Of a DNA stretch of 64,000 bases, positions 12,052 through 22,673 are shown piece after piece (position 1 is the first letter of the stretch; each line of letters starts with the position of its first letter). Source of the stretch: Persicaria tinctoria (taxonomy: Eukaryota > Streptophyta > Magnoliopsida > Caryophyllales > Polygonaceae). The stretch lies in the NCBI GenBank assembly GCA_037127255.1, contig JBANSL010000004.1, forward strand, positions 21,893,967-21,957,966, read 5' to 3'. The notes under the pieces are model-generated. The model saw only the letters and a program-made list of their open reading frames with translations, was not told the origin of the DNA and made no database searches. The position numbers and the translations under genes are program-made.

Positions 12052-12360
12052 CGGATATTTCGCCAGGTACCCTTGAGGTATAGCGAAATTCGTAGGGTAT
12101 CCAAAAGTTTTACATATTTCGCATGGTACCCCTCAGGTTTGTAAAATCTTTGCCTCGTGCCCTTCCGTTAAAAATTTATAAACTCACCGTTAAGTTTTAT
12201 AACACATTGCTCCTTCCTTTTGATTGTGCTGGAGAGGCGATTAGGTGACTCAGAGAAAAACCTGAATGAGAGAGGAGATGACACAGAGGAGTCCGACGCG
12301 CACCAACCGGAGAAGCTCGAGATAGAGGGAAATAGGGAGAGTCCGATGTGCGTCAACTGG
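12052..12360 (+). repeat. left TIR of the Pack-MULE
   Basis: Starts CGGATATTTCGCCAGG and continues through AGGTATAGCGAAATTCG, TTTGTAAAATCTTTGCC, CACCGTTAAGTTTTATAAC and GAGGAGTCCGACGCGC. All of these occur inverted, in mirror order, at the right end. Confidence 0.9.
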
Positions 12361-12460
12361 AGTCCGACCGAAAGGTATGTCTTTGAAATTTTTCAAAAAA
12401 TTAGGGTTTGGAATTTGGGGTTTACATCTTTCTACATAACCTTCTCACTATCCGCATCAG

Positions 12461-12581
12461 CGACTATGTCGACGTCAAGGTTAACAATGTCGTCGGAATG
12501 CCTTACAAGTTCTACCATGGTCGCACCAGCATTGTCCAGAATGTCTCCAAGCGTGCCATCGGTGTCGGGATCAACAATCAG
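12461..12581 (+). pseudogene. captured exon of 60S ribosomal protein L21
   Basis: Encodes [20 protein letters not shown] followed by [20 protein letters not shown], which follows plant RPL21 (eL21) through the segment DYVDVKVNG...GMPHKFYHGRT...NVTKRA(I/V)GVEVNKQ. A splice acceptor (CATCAG) precedes it, and CAG/GT follows it at the point where RPL21 genes have an intron. Substitutions such as W to Q in the RVWNV segment and loss of the residues around IHK show decay. The rest of the ribosomal protein is missing, so it is not functional. Confidence 0.85.
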
Positions 12582-13339
12582 GTCCCATTTCCTTCTCCCT
12601 TTCTATCTCTCTAAATTTCTATTCAATTTCCACTCTGTATTTGTAGGTTTTGCGGTTTTCTATGGTTTAACTAACTGTTTTGTGAGTTCATTGGTGTGTT
12701 CTGAGATTTTTGTTCATTTCTTGAGAATGCGCATTCATGTGTGCAAGATTAGGTTTTGAATTGAACTCATTCCATTTATCTTTTCCTAGTTTAAAGCTCA
12801 TTCAATCGAAACAAAAATTCTAATTGCTATCTATCTAAGCCCAATTATTGCTGATTTTTATAGTGAAGACAAAAATTCTAATTGTTGATTCATGTGTGCG
12901 TATTTGCTGTCATTAATTTTTACATGGTTGTTTGAATGAACCAATTACTAGACTTGCATATTGTTGAAGACAAAAATATGTTATTTTCATTCATATGGGT
13001 GTTTGAATGCACCTGTTTCTTTCACTAATTTAGTTAGTGAGTTGTTATGTGAATCTTTTTATTGATAATCCGAACATTTGCTGTCATGAATTAAAAAGAT
13101 AAAGGAGGTAGAAGGATCTGTATTAATCTTCAATCTGCATATGAATATGCACATTTGAGTAGGGAATTTGATTTGATTTCAGTGTTATGATAAATGGGTG
13201 TGTAATTTCTTACATCTTGCATTCACGAATCTCAATCGGCCAATTATTTGAGGCTCATCTCTTATTTGCACATTGTGATTGAATGTGTTTTGTCCTTCTA
13301 TATATGCTGAATACTCAGTGAACAAGAGATGATGATTTC

Positions 13340-13410
13340 AGCCTATTAGCTTAAAGGGAGAGCAATGTGTTCTCATACACATGGTGTGGGTTCGAACCCC
13401 ACATAGGCTT
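13340..13410 (+). repeat. tRNA-like module 1
   Basis: AGCCTAT at the start pairs with ATAGGCT at the end. A GCTT/GAGC D-arm and a perfect GTGGG-TTCGAAC-CCCAC T-arm fit a tRNA cloverleaf. The T-arm contains a good Pol III B box (GGTTCGAACCC). The anticodon arm and variable loop are irregular. It faces a second, inverted module at 14145-14214. I take it as a tRNA-derived repeat, not a working tRNA. Confidence 0.55.
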
Positions 13411-14144
13411 TAATACCATACCATTATATAATCTTTTATGCCTAAAATTTTCCATGGGAGAGTGACATTATTCTCACTTGTCATGTTTGCACAAAATTTT
13501 CTATGGGAGAGTGATATTATCCTATGTGCAAATCGGTAATGTTGTTGTTGTAAAATTGTATGACTTCTTCCGAAATTGTATGACATCTTTCAATGTTTAT
13601 GAGAATAGTAGGTTTCAAAATTATAAGATGTGAATATGTAATGTTCTCATTTTCATTGGTAAATATCTTCCAATTAGAAAACTCAAAAATAGTCAAATTT
13701 GATTCATGTACAAAGATTGATCACAAAACAATTCATGTCAAGTGAGAATATGACAGACTGACAGCGGTAGGAATTCAGAATCAAGGAGGAAAAAACGATA
13801 CGAAAGGAAAAACAATTAGGTCTTATGGATTGATTTGTTTTCTATTAGAATTAGTAGTCAATTCATCATCATTTTATAATCATTAAGCAACCCTAACACT
13901 CTTACTCCCACTTTTGCATTTCAATAATCAATATACAAAGATCAATATACAAAGATGGCCTCGATCAATATAACGAATTCTCAACAATATCTCCTCTTTC
14001 AGTCTACAATAATAGCACCAAATGGAAATAAGTAATCACAATAAAAATAAAGTTTGGAAAAAAATAATCAGATTACAAGAATGGAATGGTTTCTTTCCTA
14101 AAAAAAACAGAACCTTAACCAGAACCACCGTTTAATATCTGCAT

Positions 14145-14214
14145 AACCTATGTGGGATTCGAACCCACATATTTGTACCCAAGCACATTGCTCGACCGAT
14201 TGAGCTAATAGGCT
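14145..14214 (-). repeat. tRNA-like module 2, inverted relative to module 1
   Basis: The minus strand starts AGCCTATTAGCTCAATCGG, which includes an A-box-like TAGCTCAATCGG, and carries the perfect B box GGTTCGAATCC before AATCCCACATAGGTT. It is closer to a canonical tRNA than module 1. Together the two form ~70-bp inverted ends around 13411-14144. Confidence 0.6.
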
Positions 14215-14423
14215 GAAAAATTCTTCAAATCAACTCCTCTTCTAAAAGATACTAGTCATTCACACTTCTTTTGGAATATATATTTTTAACCATTTCTATG
14301 AAACCTATAAAGATCGAGATGTAAATTTATCCAAAACCTAATCTGAACCAATATATCCCAACTTGAAATGACTCGAATTTACGTGATGGAAATCAGTCCT
14401 CAATATGGACAAGACTAGCTTAC

Positions 14424-14723
14424 CTTATGTACCAACCAAGTGGGCTTGAAAAAGCTTTTTCATAGGAGCGAGCTTGCACAAGGAATGCATCTACATTAAA
14501 TTGGTTGGCTATAAAAGGGGATCTCCCGGCTAATTTCATCAGAACGGAAAGGACCACCTCTTGTATAGCAGGCAAAATGAAATATAATCAACTCACTGGT
14601 GGACAAACAACAAGGCAAAAATTCATTCCGCTTCTTATCTATTTACCTTTAGGTCTTGAGCAACAAGAAGAGCAGCACGGTCACAAGTTAATTCTGCAGC
14701 TTGAGCAATAAAGCCTCCGATTC
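14424..14723 (-). pseudogene. captured exons of an M48-family peptidase
   Basis: Two minus-strand exons, 14647-14723 (77 bp) and 14424-14557 (134 bp), have GT-AG borders and join in frame. They encode AAELTCDRAALLVAQD and SVLMKLAG...FNVDAFLVQARSYEKAFSSP followed by LGWYI. These match the plant M48 peptidase-like proteins that carry AELTCDRAALLV...VISVLMKLAGG...LNVDAFLEQARSY. The HExxH-containing part is not recognisable here, so only a fragment was captured. Its orientation opposes the RPL21 piece, so the two come from separate captures. Confidence 0.8.
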
Positions 14724-15439
14724 CTAAAATAATGAGAGGAATTCTCGCACCATTAAAAATAAAAAGAGTAATTATTATACATAAAAGAAACTTGATTTAT
14801 AGTGCCAAATGGAAGCTTAATATCATGTTCATAGGCTTTCATATGCTGATGTAACAATCCAAGATGCAATCAGTTCCTTTGGTTTGAATGCTTCGAAGCT
14901 TTCTTTCATTTTTAGTCTATCAAATATGAATTAATGATCCATTTTTCCAAATACCAGTCTTCAACATTTGACATTTCCCCTTGTTTCACTTCAAGAAGAC
15001 AAGACATACCAAATAATGTGCTCAGTGAAAATGTTTGACAAGTATTTACGCTATGCAGCAAAAACAACATTCTTCAAGGAAATCCCTAAAGTTAGGAAAT
15101 TCCTGGGAAAATTCTTCAAATCAAATTAGGAAATCCCAAAAACTAGGGTTCTGTAGATCCCTAAATCCCAATCAAAATAATTATAATTGGAACAACTTAA
15201 CATAGGATTGATCCCTAAATTCACCCCCAAACCCCAATTTAATGATTCTAAAACTATAATTCAACCCAAATCCTCCCACAATGTGAAAATACCCTAAATC
15301 CCTAACTTTCAAATTATAGTTTTGGAAAAAGAGATTACCTCCGCCACAATGTAGTTGCTCACGCTTCACCAGAAGGTCATCGTCGCTCCCTTCCTTTTGA
15401 TTGTGCTGGAGAGAGAGCAAGGATTGCGATCTCGAGCTT

Positions 15440-15729
15440 ACAACAGAGAGTCCAGCACGTCGGACTCTCCCTGTCTCTCGAGCTTCTCCAGTTGATGCGC
15501 GTCGGACTCCTCTATGTCGTCTCCTCTCTCATTCAGGGTATCGCCTCTCCAACACAATAAAAAGGAAGGAGCACTGTGTTATAAAACTTAACGGTGAGTT
15601 TATAAAATTTTAACGGAAGGGCACGAGGCAAAGATTTTACAAACCTGAGGGGTACCACACGAAATATGTAAAACTTTTGGATACCTCACGAATTTCGCTA
15701 TACCTCAGGGGTACCCGGCGAAATTTCCG
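15440..15729 (-). repeat. right TIR of the Pack-MULE
   Basis: Reads inward CGGAAATTTCGCCGGG and matches the left TIR with scattered substitutions and short indels. The two arms are clearly homologous but no longer identical, so the insertion is not very recent. Confidence 0.9.
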
Positions 15730-16160
15730 TATAATGAATCGCCACAAGTCATGCTGTTAGTCACACATATCATAACACCATGCTAGTCAGTCATTGATCA
15801 CATAATTTCTCGAGTTAGTTAAAACCTGTTTAAAATTCGAGTCACTTAGTTAGAAATCCCGACCTTTTGAAAATAGTCGTCAGATTCCTTTTTAAATCTT
15901 CATATCTCATAAATATTAAACCACCCTAATATTATCTTTAAAAATCAATAATAATATTCTATATTTTTAAATCTCCAATAATATTATATAATGTTCTAAA
16001 TACCATTTATTAACATTTTCATAAAATATTTTCAAATCTCTTAAAAAATCCCAACCTTTTTATTTTATAAAAATCAACCCTTTATAAAATTTACAAACTG
16101 CCCTCATTTTTTTTTTTGGTAAATAAACGAGAGGACCCCTCCCGGAATTACAAAGGGCAG

Positions 16161-19100
16161 CTACAAAACAATTAATCGGGGCGTAGCCCTCCCCCTTCTG
16201 TCCTCATCTAGGATAACACCAACCGCATCAGGTGGTCTCGTGAGCACGTAGTAGCCTCCCGCCATCGCGAGGCTAGACTTAGCGAGGGAGTCGGGGACCA
16301 TATTCGCTTTCCTATAGACATGGTGGAACTTCACCTCCCAGTTCCTCTTTAAGAAGCCTTGGCAACACTTCACCAGGCTATAAGACGGATGATGGTCAGC
16401 CACTCCCTGCAAAACCAACGAAATGGCCTTCTGAGAGTCCGTCTCCATTTCCACCTTTTTGTAACCAAGGTTCTAGGCCAGCTTAAAACAGCCCAGCAAC
16501 CCCCAGAGCTCCGCAATCCCGACCGGGCAAGTGCCGACCCGGTGCTTAAATCCTCCAACCCATCTGCCTTGATCGTCTCTAATCACTCCCCCTGCAGCGG
16601 CGCTCCCCCCCAGCATTCACCGCCCCATCAGCATTGGCTTTGATCCATCCGATTTCCGGTCTCCTCCAAGCCACTTGGATCTCCTTCTTCTCAGGCCTTC
16701 GAGTTCCCCCTTCTCTGACGTCCCACGCTCTTCCATACTCCTTGGTAGTCTCTTCGATAAATCTCGCTTTGCTAGCTCGCTTCCCACCATTCCTGAAAAC
16801 CCGATCGTTGCGCCATCGCCAAGCCCACCATACTGCATTCGCAAAGACGCAGGCCCAGCTCGAACCATCCTCCATCCTCCGCTCCGACATGATGTTAGAC
16901 CTCATCCACTCTGCAAAGGAAGTATTGAAAAAATCAGTATCTGCGTCACAATTCAACCAGTAATTCCAAACTATAGAGATGTTTGGGCAGTCCCTAAGTA
17001 TATGGATCAGACTCTCCGGGCAGTCCTTGCACTCCGAGCACCACGGCTCCGTCGCCAGGTGTCTTCTACACCTCTCCTCATTGGTAAGCACTGCTCCTCG
17101 TACCGCCAACCACAAAAAGGTCATCACCCTTTCTGTAACCATCAACTTCCAAATTCTGCTATAGATAGACCTGTCAATACAGGCAAGCGAGTTAGCATCA
17201 GTAAGTCTATCATAAGAAGAACGGATCGAATAGTTACCATCCGAGCAATCAACCCAACACAACCCATCCTGCATCTCTTCGTCTTCCATGGTCATGACCG
17301 CCGCCACCTTCATCAGGATACCGGCCGGAAGAGCATCTCCAATTAGATTCCAACTCCATCCTTCACCATCAGTCCAGTAATCCCGCACCTTCAACAAGCT
17401 TTCCTCTTCCCCAATTGGTCTGTTAGCAACCATTTCAAGATTCTCATTCAGCAGCCATCTATCCTTCCAAAATAGGGTAGTCCGGCCATCTCCGATCGAC
17501 CACCTCATGCCTTCATTGATCACCAGATTCAGACTCTTCCTCATGCCTGCCCAGATCGCCGAAGTCCCCACCATGGCTCCGCCATTGTTTCGCACATATT
17601 TAGCCTGCAAAACTTTGCACCACACATCCTTGTTATCATTATTAAGAAATCGCCAAGCAAGTTTACCGTTGATCGCGGTATTCAACTCCTTCATCCTTCG
17701 AATTCCTAACCCTCCATTCGCTTTGGACTTGCACATCTCGTCCCACGCCACAAGATGCACCCTCCTATGGTTCTCGTCGTCACCCCAAATGAAACTCCTA
17801 CACGCCTTGTCAATCGCCTCACACGTAGCCACCGGGAGAGGCACAGTCGCCATAGAATAGACCGGTAACGAGTTGAGAACCGACTTAGCGAGAGTGACTC
17901 GCCCCGCTAAACTGAGCTTTTTTTTCTTCCAACCCAGCAGGCGGTTACTGGCCTTATCAATAAGGGGCTGGAAAGTGTCACTGTTGATTCTACTATGGAG
18001 GACAGGCATGCCGAGGTAACTACCCAAGTTCGTCGTCACCTCAAACCCGCACTCCTGCTTCAGGCCATTCACCACATCCTCCCTCACATTAGGAGAAACA
18101 AACAATTTTGATTTCCCTTTGTTGATTCGCTGCCCCGACGCTAGGCAAAACCTGTCGAGAATACCGTTGATAACTCTCAGCTGTTGAACCGAAGCTTCCG
18201 CAATTAAAACAATATCATCAGCAAAGAGTACATGTGAGATCTCTGGCCCTTCTCTCGTGAGCTTAGCCGCCTTCCAGCTCCTATTCGTCACCGCCTCCTC
18301 CACCAGATGAGCAAGTCTCTCCACACACAAGACGAACAGATACGGAGAAATGGGATCCCCCTGCCTAATCCCTCTCGTGGGCGTAAATTCACCCGTCACC
18401 TCCCCATTCAACAGGACCCTCATGTTCACAGAACTCAAGCATTCCAGGATCCAACCAACCCACCTGTCCGGCATCCCCAAGTCCACCGGCATCTCTCTGA
18501 CAAACCCCCATCTAATCCTATCATAGGCTTTCTCCAAGTCGATTTTGAGAATCATCCATCCGACTTTCCCTTTCTTCTTCCTCATGGAATGAACCATCTC
18601 CTGCAAGACAACAATATTATCCGTAATTTGTCTGCCAGGGACGAAGCTCCCCTGCATAGGCCCGATCAAGGTCTTCAACAAAGGCCTAATCCGGTTGGCA
18701 AAGATCTTCATGATGGTCTTGTAAATGACGTTGCACAGGCTAATCGGTCTAAACTGAGCAATATTCTCCAGTCTAGCAACCTTAGCTAGAAGCACAATAA
18801 GCGTCTCGTTAACAGACCTCGGCATCTTGTTAGTCTCAAGAAAATCCCTCACAAACTCCGCCACCGTCCTCCCAACCTTCGCCCAACATCTCTGGAAGAA
18901 CACCGGATGAAAATCGTCCAAACCGGGCGCTTTAAGCGCGCCCATACCCTTCACCGCCGCATAAATCTCGTCATCAGCGATGGGCCGACTAAACAGCTCC
19001 CATTCCTCAGCCGAGACCACCGGAAAAGCACCCCTCGGAAGAGCAACAGTGGACTCCTCCCCCTCCGGAACAGTGTACAACTCCTTGAAGAACTTTATCA

Positions 19101-20277
19101 CCATCTCCTCAATCTCTTTTCCTTCCACAATCTCCACTCCGTTATCATTCTTCAGCACTTGGATTCTGTTCCTCTTACGCCTAATAATAGTCGAGAGGTG
19201 GAAAAACGAGGTATTCCTGTCACCCGCTCTAAGCCAATTCTCCCTAGACTTTTGAAGCCATATAAGCTCCTCCTGCTCTAGCGCCAAATTGAGATCCTTT
19301 TGAATTCTATCCTCCTCCTCCAGCAACAGATTAGAGGGGTTCATCGCCAAAGCTTTCTGCACCTCCAGAAGATCCCCAACCAACTTGTCTTTCCTCTAAA
19401 AAATGTTCCCGAAGACCTCCCTGTTCCACTTCACAAGGCAATCTTTGAACTCTTCCAGAGCAATCGGCGCTTCCTCCTCCTCCTTCCAAGACTGATTAAG
19501 CAACCCATTAAACTCCGGATCAGTCAACCAAGCTGCCTGAAATCTGAACGGTCTCCTTCTATTGTTACCCCGGATAGGCGCATCCAAAGACAGCAAGAGC
19601 GGGGCGTGGTCCGAACTGAGTTTGGGCAGATGGCGCACCATCGCCTCCGCCCCAGCCAACCGAGCTTCCGCATTTCCCAGCACCCTGTCCAGCCTCCTCT
19701 CCTCCAGCGTCTCCACCGTCTTCCCTCTCGACCACGTGAACACCGGTCCGACAAAGCCAAAATCCACCAGCCCGGCCCGGTCAATCCACTCCTTGAAGCA
19801 CTCAGTATCCCGAGAGAGGTTCCCGTCCTCCTCGTTCTGCTCCCAGCTATTCACAATACAATTGAAATCCCCGCCCACAATAACCAGGCCAGTGATCCCA
19901 TCCATAGCTTCCGATAAGTCCCTCCAGAAGCTCCTCCGCTCCTGAGCGTTGGGGTGCCCATAGACCGCGAGGAGATGGATCCCCTTGGTACCACACGTAA
20001 CCTTGGCCACGATAAATCTCTCGTACGCCCTCTTAATAGTAACCGTCACTCTATCATTGTTCCAAAGGAGCCAAAATCCCCCTTTAATGCCACCAGCTTC
20101 GATAAGGAATCTGTCCGAGAACATCCACCTATCACAAACTTCTTTCGCTCTGTCCCCGGAAATCTTTGGCTCAAAGATTGCCAAAACATCCACTTTTTGA
20201 CGCTTAATCATATATATACTAGCTCTGCGGAACCCGTCGCTACCGGCCCCACAGCAACTCCATAATAAACAGTTCAT
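16161..20277 (-). pseudogene. LINE ORF2 (endonuclease, reverse transcriptase, RNase H), two lesions
   Basis: The likely start is the ATG at 20275-20277 or the one just before it, giving MNCLLWSCCGAGS, equivalent to the usual WNCRGAGS opening of the endonuclease. The endonuclease shows GGDFNCIVN and SSDHAPLLL. A TAG at 19396-19398 interrupts it after VFGNIF. The same frame then runs on through the reverse transcriptase (FRPISLCNVIYK, DLEKAYDRI, GIRQGDPISPYLF, FADDIVLI near 18210-18235) and a zf-RVT region. An extra base in a run of seven C (16605-16611, + strand) shifts the frame inside RNase H. The RNase H domain resumes in the next frame with METDS and ends at 16161. Without these two changes ORF2 would be about 1,350 residues. 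Confidence 0.9.
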
Positions 20278-20309
20278 CATAAACCAACGGCAGGACGAAC
20301 GGCCGACAC

Positions 20310-21989
20310 TCACTGGGATCTCGCCTCCCGGTCATCCGGATCCCCTTCACTCACCCCGTCTACCACGTGGATCTCCAGGGTCGCATTCCCTGCTTGATTG
20401 TCTGGGCTCACCCCGGTCCTCGTCGTATCCCCACCACTCGGTATAAAACCAGAGGTGTTATCGCCTATCCCCATCTCTTCGTCAACAACCATCTGGATTT
20501 GCCCTTGATTTCTCGAGCCCAAGGAAGTCCTCACTAAGCTTAGAGAGCTCCCAGCCAGGCCCAGCCCATCGAGCATATCAGTGTCCAACGAGACTTGCCT
20601 CCTTCCCGGCCTTTTCATTGGGCCCAACTTCCCCCTCTTGCTAGGCCCCCACACCTTGGGCCCTAAATATTTGCTTTGACTTTTTTTACCCTTCTTATCC
20701 TTTCCTGGCCCCGCAGCCGCCGTTCCTGCCTTAACCCCCAAATGAGGGCTCTTTCCCACCATTTTGCTTTCCATAGCTTTTTCCGAATTAATTATCTCCT
20801 TCTCCTGATTGGTTGGGATCTCCATCTCGTCATTCGTGGGTATAGCCTCCTTTTTCTCAACGGCTTCTTCCCTCATCGATTCTCTATCCCCTTCATCAAT
20901 ATTCCTCTCTTTACTGCTGGTAGCTCTCTTCGAGGCGTCCTTCCCGCTCCCTGACGGACCGTTGCTCTCGCCAGCGTTGGTGCGTTCCCCTCTTCCTTTC
21001 CCTTTCGATTTCTGATTCCGGTGCCGGCGACGTGCCTCCATCCAGGGTCCATGACACCCTTCCTGCTCCTCAACCTCGCTCTTGGACTTCGGCGCTGGCG
21101 TCAGAACATTATCTGATCCCCCGGAGTTAACCTCGGTCTCCATAGCCTTCGGCATCTCAGGTTCAGCAGCTCCCGTCGGAGTCATCTTCTTCCCTTTGTC
21201 CCCTGCAACACATTGCATAGCTAAGTGTCCGAACCTGCCACACTTGAAGCAAATCTTGTTTAACCCTTCATACTCCAGAAAATAGACTTTCCCATTGATT
21301 GTAATGGTCCCCTTTAACGGCCTGGATAGATCAACTTCAACGCACACTCTCGCGAAACGACCCCTATTGGTGAATAGCGGTCTGGTGTCGACCTTGAGCG
21401 GGCACCCGATTCCTGAGGCAATTTTCAGCAGGATGCTCTCTTCATAGAGCACAATAGGGAGATTCGAGATCCTAACCCAAGCCGGGGACGTCGAGATCAC
21501 ATCAGTCAACGGATCGAAACATGACGTCCAAGATTTGATTATCAGCGGCTGCCTAAACACCGACCAAGGCCCTCCAGTAAGCGCCTTGATGTAGTCGTGT
21601 TCAGTATCAAATCTGACAACGTAATACCCTTTAGGGAGATCCGCCAGCAGCATCCTTCCCACCGGCCTCCATGTCTCTCTGAGTTTCCTTTCCATAGTCG
21701 CATACGGCACGAAACCTCCCAAAACCTTGACAATTAGCGATTGTTGCCACACTGCTTCAAGTTTAACCATTATTTCCTGCGGGATATCCACCACTAGGTC
21801 CCCATTCGCACCCCCCGGGAAGGAGACCACCACCTTGTCATCCACACATCCCACATCAATCGAACTTCCAAACTTGCTGGGCTCGCCCATCAGGATTTCC
21901 TTCCACTTTTGAGTGTTGTCCGGGGGATCCCCCGGGGAACTAGAGGCCCGAGAGCAACTAGCCATCGAAACAGTATTAGCCTGAGCCAC
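20310..21989 (-). CDS. LINE ORF1 protein (DUF4283, zinc knuckle)
   Basis: 559 residues with no interruption. A DUF4283-type domain spans roughly residues 70-215 (motifs VLGGFVPYATMERKL, KGYYVVRF, GGPWSVFRQPLIIKSW). It is followed by a CCHC knuckle, CFKCGRFGHLAMQC, near residue 250. The C-terminal half is Lys/Arg/Ser/Gly-rich and low in complexity. In plant L1 elements this protein binds the element RNA. Its TGA overlaps the upstream end of the ORF2 frame. The first ATG at 21987-21989 gives the expected N terminus. Confidence 0.9.
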   Translation of the reverse strand: MAQANTVSMASCSRASSSPGDPPDNTQKWKEILMGEPSKFGSSIDVGCVDDKVVVSFPGGANGDLVVDIPQEIMVKLEAVWQQSLIVKVLGGFVPYATMERKLRETWRPVGRMLLADLPKGYYVVRFDTEHDYIKALTGGPWSVFRQPLIIKSWTSCFDPLTDVISTSPAWVRISNLPIVLYEESILLKIASGIGCPLKVDTRPLFTNRGRFARVCVEVDLSRPLKGTITINGKVYFLEYEGLNKICFKCGRFGHLAMQCVAGDKGKKMTPTGAAEPEMPKAMETEVNSGGSDNVLTPAPKSKSEVEEQEGCHGPWMEARRRHRNQKSKGKGRGERTNAGESNGPSGSGKDASKRATSSKERNIDEGDRESMREEAVEKKEAIPTNDEMEIPTNQEKEIINSEKAMESKMVGKSPHLGVKAGTAAAGPGKDKKGKKSQSKYLGPKVWGPSKRGKLGPMKRPGRRQVSLDTDMLDGLGLAGSSLSLVRTSLGSRNQGQIQMVVDEEMGIGDNTSGFIPSGGDTTRTGVSPDNQAGNATLEIHVVDGVSEGDPDDREARSQ

Positions 21990-22364
21990 ACCGGAGAAGA
22001 CGCAAAGACTACGTCGGAAAACTCAAAACTCAAAACTCAAAACTCTATATTGGATTATGTATAGTTGGCATCCACTGCCCTCATTTTATTATTCCCCAAA
22101 ATTGAAGAGATTTTAACAATTTAGGCCCAAATCTCATTCATTTTATTTCCTAAAAATAAAGGGCCCAGCCAGCTATTTTTGTTTTAAAATAAAATGAGCA
22201 AGCAGCCCAACAATTTCCCAAATTAAACGCGGCCCAAACTCACATTCTCCCCCAATTCGAGCTCAGAAAGAAGGAAAGAGAAGAAGTGGGCCAGGGGGGC
22301 GCTGATGTGGCGCTGGTGGTGGGTCCCGCCCGGGTCTTCTTCTCCCGCCGTTCCTCTTTTTTAT

Positions 22365-22465
22365 ATAGAAATGTAGAAAAGAGGATATATGATGCACTAT
22401 TTTTCGTAAAGAATTATGAAGGATATGTGCATTCCACACGCACATCCTCTTTTCTACATTTCTAT
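22365..22465. repeat. short hairpin with perfect 22-bp arms
   Basis: ATAGAAATGTAGAAAAGAGG plus AT at 22365-22386 recurs as its exact reverse complement at 22444-22465, leaving a 57-base loop. It lies beside the TATA-like box of the LTR remnant. It may be a tiny MITE or the turn of an inverted duplication; no target duplication was recognised. Confidence 0.7.
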
Positions 22466-22657
22466 TTCATTGTAATTTCAGCAACATTTTGGTTTCATTT
22501 GTAATAAGCCATCTAGCACTTTTGTCTCTTTGAAATATTAATGCACCAATCACACTCGAGATTTTGCTGCTATTTAAACAGACCTCCTTTTCTGTAGGGG
22601 TTTTTGGATTGATGCTCTGAATGAATGAAGGCATAGGCCGTTTTCTATCTTTGGTTA
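22466..22657. other. unassigned spacer
   Basis: Non-coding; no family or border recognised. It may contain the unresolved upstream end of the gypsy LTR remnant. Confidence 0.3.
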
Positions 22658-22673
22658 CACTAGTACAAAAATG

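Larger units (their letters stand above)
12052..15729. mobile_element. Pack-MULE (non-autonomous Mutator-like element) with two captured genes
   Basis: 3,678 bp with long terminal inverted repeats (about 290-310 bp) and a perfect 9-bp duplication TATAATGAA at 12043-12051 and 15730-15738, the hallmark of Mutator-like elements. No mudrA-like transposase is present. Between the TIRs are a ribosomal protein L21 exon (+), two exons of an M48-type peptidase (-) and an inverted pair of tRNA-like modules. Introns are kept at the captured exons, so capture was at the DNA level. It is inserted in the gypsy LTR remnant. Confidence 0.9.
16111..22073 (-). mobile_element. near full-length L1-type LINE with RNase H
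   Basis: The element is flanked by a 14-bp target duplication, ACTGCCCTCATTTT, at 16097-16110 and 22074-22087. On the minus strand it has a short 5' UTR (about 84 bp), ORF1, an ORF2 starting close after it, a short 3' UTR and a poly(A) tail (T run at 16108-16118). The domain order is that of plant L1 elements: DUF4283 and a zinc knuckle in ORF1; endonuclease, reverse transcriptase, zf-RVT and RNase H in ORF2. Only two disabling changes were found. It is inserted in the gypsy LTR remnant. Confidence 0.93.
10618..22365 (-). repeat. probable gypsy (Del/Tekay-like) solo LTR, split by a MULE and a LINE
   Basis: The three outer pieces (10618-12051, 15730-16110, 22074-22365) become one ~2.1-kb sequence if the MULE and the LINE with their target duplications are removed. 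Read on the minus strand it ends CCCGGGTCATTACA, an end typical of Del/Tekay-type LTRs. It has a TATATAAAAAAG promoter-like box near 22350-22362. No gag or pol is attached. The upstream border is not resolved, and the family assignment is by resemblance only. Confidence 0.45.

Noticed and set aside
12220..12759. 179-residue plus-strand frame in the left MULE TIR
   Set aside because: It reads across the TIR and the RPL21 piece in the wrong frame; the real RPL21 homology is in the other frame.
13340..14214. Two genuine tRNA genes
   Set aside because: Anticodon arm and variable loop are irregular, and the two form an inverted repeat inside a transposon with another degenerate copy elsewhere.
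18307..19917. Plus-strand frames of 120-205 residues
   Set aside because: Antisense to the LINE reverse transcriptase and endonuclease; no family features.
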